Assembly: GCA_009379915.1 (NCBI GenBank)
Contig: WHSV01000019.1
Coordinates: 1 to 47,880 of the forward strand
Length of the DNA stretch: 47,880 nucleotides
Direction: 5' to 3'
Source: Actinomycetota bacterium
GTDB lineage: Bacteria > Actinomycetota > CADDZG01 > WHSQ01
Position numbers and translations under genes: made by a program. Positions within the stretch are counted from its first letter, which is position 1, and every line of letters starts with the position of its first letter. The notes below the pieces were generated by a model that did no database searches, was not told the origin of the DNA, and worked only from the letters and a program-made list of their open reading frames with translations. Shown piece by piece: positions 42,600 to 47,880 of the stretch.

Positions 42600-42610
42600 G
42601 TTGGCCCTCC

Positions 42611-44119
42611 TTGAATCAGGCTACGCAGCAATCGACACCGCGCCGGCGCGCGCTGATCATCGCCGGAATCGCCCTCGCCCTGATCGCGGGGGCGATTCTC
42701 GTGCTTGCGGTGACGGACGATCCGCCGCCTTCGACCTCTCCTCCTTCGGGGAGCCCATCCCCCTCGCCGAGCCCTTCGGTTAGCACCTCGCCAAGCGGTT
42801 TGACGGCGCGGCTACAGGAGGCCGTAACGGTCGACGGCGTCACGCGGCACCTCGAGGAGTTCCAGCGCATCGCGGATGAAAACGGCGGCAACCGCTACAC
42901 GGCCACGCCGGGCCACGAAGAATCCGCCGCCTACGTTGCGCGCGTTCTGAGGAACGCGGGATACGAAGTGAGCTTCGACCGGTTCGACGTCACCGTTTAC
43001 GAGGAGAATGCCCCCTCGGTCCTTCAACGCAGAGCGCCGTCCAGGACCTTCTTCGAGAACAGCGCCGACTTCACCACCTTCAACTTCTCGCCGTCGGGCT
43101 CGGTGACCGGCCGGCTGACATCTGTGGGCGTGACCCCCGAAACCGACGGTTTGGGTGGATGCGAGGAGAGCGCGTTCTCGGGCTTCCCGAGCGGGGACAT
43201 TGCGCTCGTCCAGGCGGGGCCCTGCACGCTCACCGACCAGGTGCTGAACGCCCAGGACGCGGGAGCATCCGCCGCCTTGGTGATGTTCACCCCTGAGCTC
43301 GCCGACACCTCGGCGGGGGTGCTTAGACCTACCCTCGCGAGCAGTGAAGTCACGGTTCCCGCTCTCGCCGTCAGCACCAAGCTGGGGGTGGAGTTGGCGC
43401 GATCTGGCACGCGCGTGCACCTCGAGGTGGCTGGCGAGATCGCCGAGCGCAGCACACGGAACGTCATTGCAGAGCAGAGCGGGGAGACCGACGACGTCGT
43501 GATGGTGGGGGCGCACCTGGACTCCGTCCCCGACGGCCCGGGGATCAACGACAACGGATCGGGATCGGCATCGATTCTCGAGCTCGCGGTCGCGCTGTCC
43601 GGCGTCGAGACTCGCGAGGGAGTTCGGTTCGCGTTCTGGAGCGCGGAGGAGCTCGGCTTGATCGGTTCCGACCACTACGTATCGGAGCTGAGCGACGCGG
43701 AGAGGAACCGCATCACGGCTTATCTCAACTTCGACATGGTGGCTTCGCCCAACTACATGCGTCTCGTCTACGGAGACAGCCTCGGCAACGTCGACGATCC
43801 CGCGGCTATCAAGAACCTCTTTCTCGACTACTTCGCAGAACGGGACCTCGACACCGACCTCATCGACCTTTCCGGCCGTTCGGACCACGGCCCCTTCGAG
43901 CGCGCGGGTATCCCGGTTGGGGGTTTGTTCACGGGGGCCGAGATGATCAAGGATCGCGAGGCCGCCCGGCTATTCGGGGGCGAGCCGGGCCGCCCAGGCG
44001 ATCCCTGCTATCACCTCGCATGTGACGACATCGAAAACATCAGCGAGGAATCCCTCGATCAGCTGTCGGACGCGATCGCCTTCTCGGTGGCCACTCTCGC
44101 GACCTCAGGCGAGCTCTAG
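42611..44119 (+). CDS. secreted/anchored M28 aminopeptidase with PA domain
   Basis: 502 residues: a signal anchor at 13-34, a Pro/Ser-rich linker (about 37-62), a PA-type insert (about 155-275) and an M28 zinc peptidase domain (about 280-500). Metal ligands are visible as GAHLDSVPDGPGINDN (His and Asp), the SAEELGL Glu pair, LNFDMV (Asp) and CYHLACDD (His). It should trim peptides outside the membrane. A TTG start lies 11 bp after the permease stop, so it may be cotranscribed with the ABC pair and process its cargo. Confidence 0.87.
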   Translation: MNQATQQSTPRRRALIIAGIALALIAGAILVLAVTDDPPPSTSPPSGSPSPSPSPSVSTSPSGLTARLQEAVTVDGVTRHLEEFQRIADENGGNRYTATPGHEESAAYVARVLRNAGYEVSFDRFDVTVYEENAPSVLQRRAPSRTFFENSADFTTFNFSPSGSVTGRLTSVGVTPETDGLGGCEESAFSGFPSGDIALVQAGPCTLTDQVLNAQDAGASAALVMFTPELADTSAGVLRPTLASSEVTVPALAVSTKLGVELARSGTRVHLEVAGEIAERSTRNVIAEQSGETDDVVMVGAHLDSVPDGPGINDNGSGSASILELAVALSGVETREGVRFAFWSAEELGLIGSDHYVSELSDAERNRITAYLNFDMVASPNYMRLVYGDSLGNVDDPAAIKNLFLDYFAERDLDTDLIDLSGRSDHGPFERAGIPVGGLFTGAEMIKDREAARLFGGEPGRPGDPCYHLACDDIENISEESLDQLSDAIAFSVATLATSGEL

Positions 44120-44179
44120 CGCGATCTACGCGGGACTGGCCCGAACCTCCAAGTAATCGGACGGATCGGGAGAAATCCC

Positions 44180-44208
44180 TTGCCTATCGAACATATGTTC
44201 GATAGAAT
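44180..44208 (+). promoter_or_regulatory. LexA-controlled promoter of the DUF222/HNH gene
   Basis: -35 TTGCCT (44180-44185) and -10 TAGAAT (44203-44208) are exactly 17 bp apart. The spacer holds the SOS palindrome TATCGAACATATGTTCGATA (44185-44204), perfect over 20 bp. LexA binding here would block RNA polymerase. Confidence 0.88.
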
Positions 44209-44266
44209 GAGGTATGTTGTCCGGTTGATCCCTTTCAGGTTGGCTTTCCAAGAGAGGTGCCGCCAG

Positions 44267-45454
44267 GTGGACTACTACAGCCACAGGAGCACGGCCCAGC
44301 TCACCACCGACCTCGAGGTGCTGAAGCAGATCGAGGGCTCGATTCGGCGCCAGAAGCTCGAGAGCATCGCGGAGCTGCAGCGGCGACGGGTGTGGCGCGA
44401 CGACGGGGCCAAGGACATGGCCCAGTGGGTCGCGGCCCGCTGCGACGAGTCCCGCTGGCGGTCGCGCCGCTGGGTCGACGCGGCCCAGGCCATCGAGGGC
44501 CTCCCGGAGATTCGCCGGGCCCTGTCGCGCGGCGCTCTGTCGCTCGATAAGGTCTGCGAGCTCACCCGCTTCGCCACGCCGGAGACCGAGGTCGGGCTCG
44601 TCGCCTGGGCTCGGGGGGTCTCTCTGGGGACGGTCAAGAAGAGGGCCGACGAGGCGACGGTCGATCCGATCGAGGAGGTCAAAGCCGACGACGACGCGCG
44701 CTCGCTTCAGTGGTGGTACGAGGACAACCGCAGGCTCCACCTGGAGGGCTTCTTGCCGGCCGATCAGGGTGCGACCGTGGTCAAAGCGCTCGAGCGGCTC
44801 GCGGACAAGCTGCCGTCTGATCCCGACGCGGAGCGGGCCTACACGCTCGATGCCCGCCGGGCCGACGCGCTCGTGGCGTTGAGTTCGCAGGCGATCGCCG
44901 ATGATCCCGACTCGGCGAGGGCTAGAGTCAACCTCCACGTCGATCTCGCCGCGCTCACGGCTCGCAGCGGCTCCGGGGCACTCGAGTCGGGCGGGATCGT
45001 GCATCCTGAAGTCGCCTCGTTGTTGTGCTGCGACTCGATCGTGCAGTCCGTAATCCACGGCGACGGGGGCCACACTGTCGGCATCGGACGGGCCTCGCGC
45101 AACGTGCCCGAGTGGCTCCATCGCCAGCTCCGGTTGCGCGACGGGGGCTGTACCTTTCCTGGGTGCCACCACAAGCGTTACGTCAAGGCGCACCATATCT
45201 GGTGGTGGGAGTGGGGCGGGCCGACGAATCTCGACAATCTCGTGTACGTCTGTGAGTTCCACCACAAGCTCATTCACGTCCACGGCTGGCGGGTCGAGCT
45301 CGGCAAGAGAGCCGGGGTCGTGTACTGGTTCAAGCCCAACTACGAGCCCTACGAGCCCAATCGGGCCCCGCCCGAAACGCCGGGGCGAGACGGCCTCACC
45401 GGCTCGATCGAACAGCGGGAACTGGTCGGAGCCCAGCCCCACGCTTCCGGCTGA
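44267..45454 (+). CDS. DUF222 / HNH endonuclease-like protein (13E12 family)
   Basis: 395 residues: an N-terminal DUF222 region (about 1-290), then an HNH motif built from RDGGCTFPGCHHKRYVKAHH, NLVYVCEFHH and the following His/Trp. This is the organisation of the mycobacterial 13E12 repeat family. I chose GTG 44267 because AGAGAGG lies 9 bases upstream; TTG 44180 and ATG 44207 lie in or next to the promoter. Members of this family in M. tuberculosis are known LexA targets, and the box here fits. Function in DNA damage is not established. Confidence 0.85.
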   Translation: MDYYSHRSTAQLTTDLEVLKQIEGSIRRQKLESIAELQRRRVWRDDGAKDMAQWVAARCDESRWRSRRWVDAAQAIEGLPEIRRALSRGALSLDKVCELTRFATPETEVGLVAWARGVSLGTVKKRADEATVDPIEEVKADDDARSLQWWYEDNRRLHLEGFLPADQGATVVKALERLADKLPSDPDAERAYTLDARRADALVALSSQAIADDPDSARARVNLHVDLAALTARSGSGALESGGIVHPEVASLLCCDSIVQSVIHGDGGHTVGIGRASRNVPEWLHRQLRLRDGGCTFPGCHHKRYVKAHHIWWWEWGGPTNLDNLVYVCEFHHKLIHVHGWRVELGKRAGVVYWFKPNYEPYEPNRAPPETPGRDGLTGSIEQRELVGAQPHASG

Positions 45455-45608
45455 CCCTTTCTCGCGGCGCGATCCCGTTCGACCTGGGCTTGGGGCTCCT
45501 CGATCGTGGGCACGCTTCCCCCAGGTGCTCACCCGAAGTCGGTTAGTAGATGACCGGCGAGTAGACGGTTCCATGGCCGGGCATCTTGGTTGCGGAGGAA
45601 TGAGAAGA

Positions 45609-45671
45609 GACCCGTCGCCCGCGGGGCCGTTTCGGCGGGACCGTAGGAACTGCGTAGGCCGGCGACGGGTC
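45609..45671. repeat. 63-bp palindromic copy of the dispersed GC-rich repeat
   Basis: Perfect 11-bp inverted ends GACCCGTCGCC (45609-45619) and GGCGACGGGTC (45661-45671) enclose a segment that, on the plus strand, matches the minus strand of arrays 1 and 2 (GCGGGGCCG, TCGGCGGGACCG, AGGAAC). It lies between the HNH gene and the convergent yceI. It may also serve as a terminator. Confidence 0.75.
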
Positions 45672-45685
45672 CGTTGCAACAGCTC

Positions 45686-46263
45686 TTAGTTCTGCAACAC
45701 GGCCTGAACCTCTATCTCGATATCCAGCGACTTGCTCACGAGAACGCCGCCGGCTTCGAGTGCCTGGTTCCAGTTCATCCCCCAGGACGCACGCTCGAGC
45801 ATGGTCGAAGCGCTGAACAACACTTTGGTCTGTCCGAAGGGGTCGGTCGCGACGCCCCCAGCCTCAACGTCGAGCGTCACCGGCCGAGTCACACCGCGAA
45901 TCGTGAGGTCACCCACGACATCGTAGCGGTCCCCGCCCCTGTGGCTCAGCTTGGTCGACCTGAAGGTCAACTCGGGGTATTCGTCGGCGTTCAAGAAGTC
46001 CGGCGAGCGCAGGTGGGCGTCCCGGTCCGGTGCATTCGTATTGATGCTCGCGGCCTTTATCGAGGCCTCGGCCCACGACTTCTCGGGGTCCTCGTCGATG
46101 TGGATCGTGCCCGAGAATTCCTCGAACCGCCCTCGGACCTTGGTGATGGCGCCATGTGGCGTGCAACGGCCTCGATGCTCGTGTGGGCCGGGTCGATGAC
46201 CCAGTCCCCCGCCCGCGGCAGCCTGACCCCGTTGACCTCCCGTACTGCGGTGTTTGTGCTCAC
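45686..46263 (-). pseudogene. YceI-family lipid-binding protein, frameshifted
   Basis: Two minus-strand frames join into one YceI-like lipocalin: the first (from GTG 46263, with GGAGGG upstream) reads GDWVIDPAHTSIEAVARHM, the second ITKVRGRFEEFSGTIHID through SWAEASIKAASINT to LDIEIEVQAVLQN. A single base is missing near 46147-46153 in GGCGCC, which is not a long homopolymer. YceI proteins bind isoprenoid-type lipids and are often controlled by a divergent MarR gene, as here. It is either a broken gene or a sequencing error. Confidence 0.75.
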
Positions 46264-46297
46264 TGCTGTGCCCTCCGTTCGGCAGTATCGGATTTAC

Positions 46298-46360
46298 TTG
46301 TTCCTACAACTGTTGCTGGCTCAACCATATTCCCCCCCATGATGGTTGTTCTTGCAACTG
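46298..46360. promoter_or_regulatory. repeated MarR-type operators in the yceI-marR divergon
   Basis: TTGTTCCTACAACTG (46298-46312) and TTGTTCTTGCAACTG (46346-46360) agree at 13 of 15 positions. The first contains a perfect TTGT-TCCT-ACAA dyad. They lie between the divergent starts, so both are likely operators of the MarR protein. Confidence 0.65.
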
Positions 46361-46388
46361 GTTTACCGGAGGGCCTATTCTGGGGGGG
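46332..46388. repeat. C7 and G7 tracts forming an inverted repeat
   Basis: CCCCCCCA (46332-46339) and TGGGGGGG (46381-46388) are perfectly complementary. The G-tract runs directly into the candidate GTG start of marR. Slippage here could change expression, and it is also a place where sequencing may fail. Confidence 0.75.
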
Positions 46389-46879
46389 TGCCGGAACTCG
46401 CCGAAGTCGATCAGCTCAAGGACGATGACAGACTTACGGCGTGGAGGCTGTTCCTCGAGTCCTACCGCCGCGTCCTGGACACGCTCGACGACGAGCTGCA
46501 GTCGGAGCGGGGTCTATCGCTGGCCTGGTTCGACGTGCTCGTTCAGCTATTCAACGCCCCGGATCACCGGCTTCGCATGAACCAGCTCGCGAGTCGCATC
46601 CTGCTCTCGAAGAGCGGACTCACGCGCCTGGTCGACCGAATGGAGGCCGCGGGGTTAGTCGAACGAGCCTCGTCGCCCACCGACCGACGGGGGTCCTTCG
46701 CAGTGCTGACCCCGAGGGGCGAAGGGGTCTTCAGGGATGCCTTCCCCGTCCACCTCGACGGCATCCACAAACACTTCGCCCGTCACCTGACGGCTGCCGA
46801 GGCAAGGACCCTCGCGAAGGTCTTCGAGAAGATCAGGGGGCCGCTGACAAGCGCCGCGGAGTGCGCTCCCCCGGACTGA
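46388..46879 (+). CDS. MarR-family regulator
   Basis: 163 residues from GTG 46388. The winged helix spans about 40-110, with MNQLASRILLSKSGLTRLVDRMEAAGLVERASSPTDRRGS, and dimerising helices lie at both ends. The upstream in-frame TTG 46346 lies within a candidate operator and is rejected. It probably represses itself and yceI in response to a small molecule. Confidence 0.85.
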   Translation: MPELAEVDQLKDDDRLTAWRLFLESYRRVLDTLDDELQSERGLSLAWFDVLVQLFNAPDHRLRMNQLASRILLSKSGLTRLVDRMEAAGLVERASSPTDRRGSFAVLTPRGEGVFRDAFPVHLDGIHKHFARHLTAAEARTLAKVFEKIRGPLTSAAECAPPD

Positions 46880-46897
46880 GCCCGGTAGCGCCACCTC

Positions 46898-47696
46898 TCA
46901 GCCGACGGCATACGCGATTCTCTTTAGCTCGTCGTCGGTCAGGTCGAGATCTCGGGCCGCGACGTTCTCCTCGAGGTGCACCGGCGAGGACGTGCCCGGG
47001 ATCGGGATCATCACGGGGCTCTTGTGCAACAGCCACGCGATCGGTACCTGCGCCGGTGTCGCTCCGTGCTCCCGCGCGACCTCGTCGAGCGGTCCACCGG
47101 GTTTCGCGAGGTTGCCGCTGGCCATCGGAAACCACGGGATGAACGCGATCCCCTCCTGCTCGCAGACGTCGAGAACAGCTTCCGAGTCTCTCCTGCTGAC
47201 GCTGTAGTTGTTCTGCACCGAGACGACCTCGACGATCGACTGGGCCAGGGACAGATGATCCCTGGTCACGTTCGAGAGCCCGATGTGTCGAATCTTGCCC
47301 TCGCTCTGCAGCTCCTTCAATGCCCCCACCGACTCGTCGTACGGAACGAAAAGATCCACCGTGTGGAGTTGGTAGAGCTCGATGGCCTCGAGACCGAGTC
47401 GCTTCAGGCTTCCCTCGCACGCCTCCTTTAGGTGCTCGGGGCGTCCCATCCGGGCCGGATCGTCCCAGCCCTCCCTTGGTTGCGATCACCAGGTCGCCGG
47501 GATAGGGGCGAAGACTGGCGCCGATCAGCCGCTCGCTGGACCCGTAGGCATCGGCTGTATCGATGAAGTTGATACCGAGCTCGATCGCGCGCTCGAGGAT
47601 CCTTCTCGCCTCATCCGGATCACCGGGGAGGCGCATGGCTCCGAAGCCAAGCCGGTCGATGGTCCTGCTTCCGATATCGAAGGTTGGATTGATCAC
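46898..47696 (-). pseudogene. aldo/keto reductase, frameshifted
   Basis: Two frames join into one AKR: GTG 47696 reads INPTFDIGSRTIDRLGFGAMRL to IATKGGLGRSGPDG, and then, one base shifted, GRPEHLKEACEGSLKRLGL to DDELKRIAYAVG. The tetrad is complete across the join: Asp and Tyr in FIDTADAYG, Lys in ATKGG and His in YQLHTVD. One extra base in the CCC at 47445-47447 explains the break. NADPH-dependent carbonyl reductase activity is expected if the frame is intact in reality. Convergent with marR, 18 bp apart. Confidence 0.8.
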
Positions 47697-47880
47697 GCGT
47701 GGTTCGCTCTCCCGATGCCCGAGAAGCAATTCGCTGCCTCGAGGCACAACCCGTGCGAGGGCTCAACCTTCCCCACGCGGGCATCGCCCAAGTCTCGCCC
47801 GGTGAGTTGGGGAGGATCACTACGGGAAGCTCACCGGCGTGCGGCAATGTGACGAAGCACTAGGCCCTCGTCAAGACCGC
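47697..47880. other. window edge with two inverted repeats
   Basis: No gene is supported. CGATGCCCG (47713-47721) pairs with CGGGCATCG (47778-47786), and CCGGTGAG (47799-47806) pairs with CTCACCGG (47830-47837). These may be regulatory or terminator structures of the gene beyond the window. Confidence 0.4.

Noticed and set aside
44267-45454. Homing or transposon-associated nuclease
   Set aside because: No terminal repeats, integrase or target-site duplication; DUF222/HNH genes of this type are stable chromosomal families.

Overview
This is a gene-dense, high-G+C bacterial segment, most likely from an actinomycete-type organism (phylum Actinomycetota). The evidence is an InhA-type enoyl-ACP reductase, the complete GlgE alpha-glucan pathway, an R2lox oxidase, a DUF222/HNH (13E12-type) gene behind a Gram-positive-type LexA box, a class A RNase P RNA, and many starts that look leaderless (a TANNNT hexamer 6-8 nt before ATG). 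I cannot place it more finely. No insertion sequence, phage, CRISPR array or tRNA was recognised.

Layout. 58-5466 (minus): a tightly packed run of SpoIIE-type phosphatase, zinc ribbon, alpha-methylacyl-CoA racemase-like transferase, NYN nuclease and FabI/InhA. 5570-7216 (plus): an exonuclease/GIY-YIG fusion behind an SOS box. 7213-11263: CADD, TrpD, M20 peptidase, a small membrane protein and RidA. 11384-13015 (minus): RNase P RNA, a frameshifted ECF-transporter S component and a cobalamin riboswitch in front of it. 13045-14800: membrane hydrolase, RNase HI and C4 zinc-ribbon protein. 14890-16268: ECF sigma factor with anti-sigma factor. 16184-19555 (minus): ABC exporter operon ending in its TetR regulator, with paired candidate operators at the front. 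19711-33336: glycogen/trehalose metabolism (GlgX, GlgP, GlgE, TreS, maltokinase, GlgB), interrupted by a metallopeptidase and an LD-carboxypeptidase. 33492-37146: small protein, MFS transporter, R2lox-SCP2 fusion and its TetR regulator. 37260-44119 (plus): histidine kinase, response regulator, MacB-like ABC pair and M28 peptidase. 44267-45454: LexA-controlled DUF222/HNH protein. 45686-47696: YceI (frameshifted), MarR, aldo/keto reductase (frameshifted).

How genes work together. TreS and maltokinase make maltose-1-phosphate, GlgE polymerises it, GlgB branches it, and GlgX and GlgP break it down. The SOS boxes tie a Cho-like nuclease and the DUF222/HNH protein into one damage response. The riboswitch points to cobalamin or cobalt uptake.

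The most unusual features are: (1) a GC-rich dispersed repeat found at four places, inside three unrelated genes (tandemly amplified in 33-bp units in two of them) and once as a 63-bp intergenic palindrome; (2) a separate 75-bp in-frame duplication inserted in a TetR regulator; (3) an R2lox oxidase fused to an SCP2-like domain; (4) a 14-bp dyad motif next to -10 elements at two genes, with a third copy between them; and (5) four 13-bp iterons next to an SOS box. Several genes carry single-base frameshifts, mostly in G/C runs; these may be sequencing errors and should be checked before any gene is called dead.
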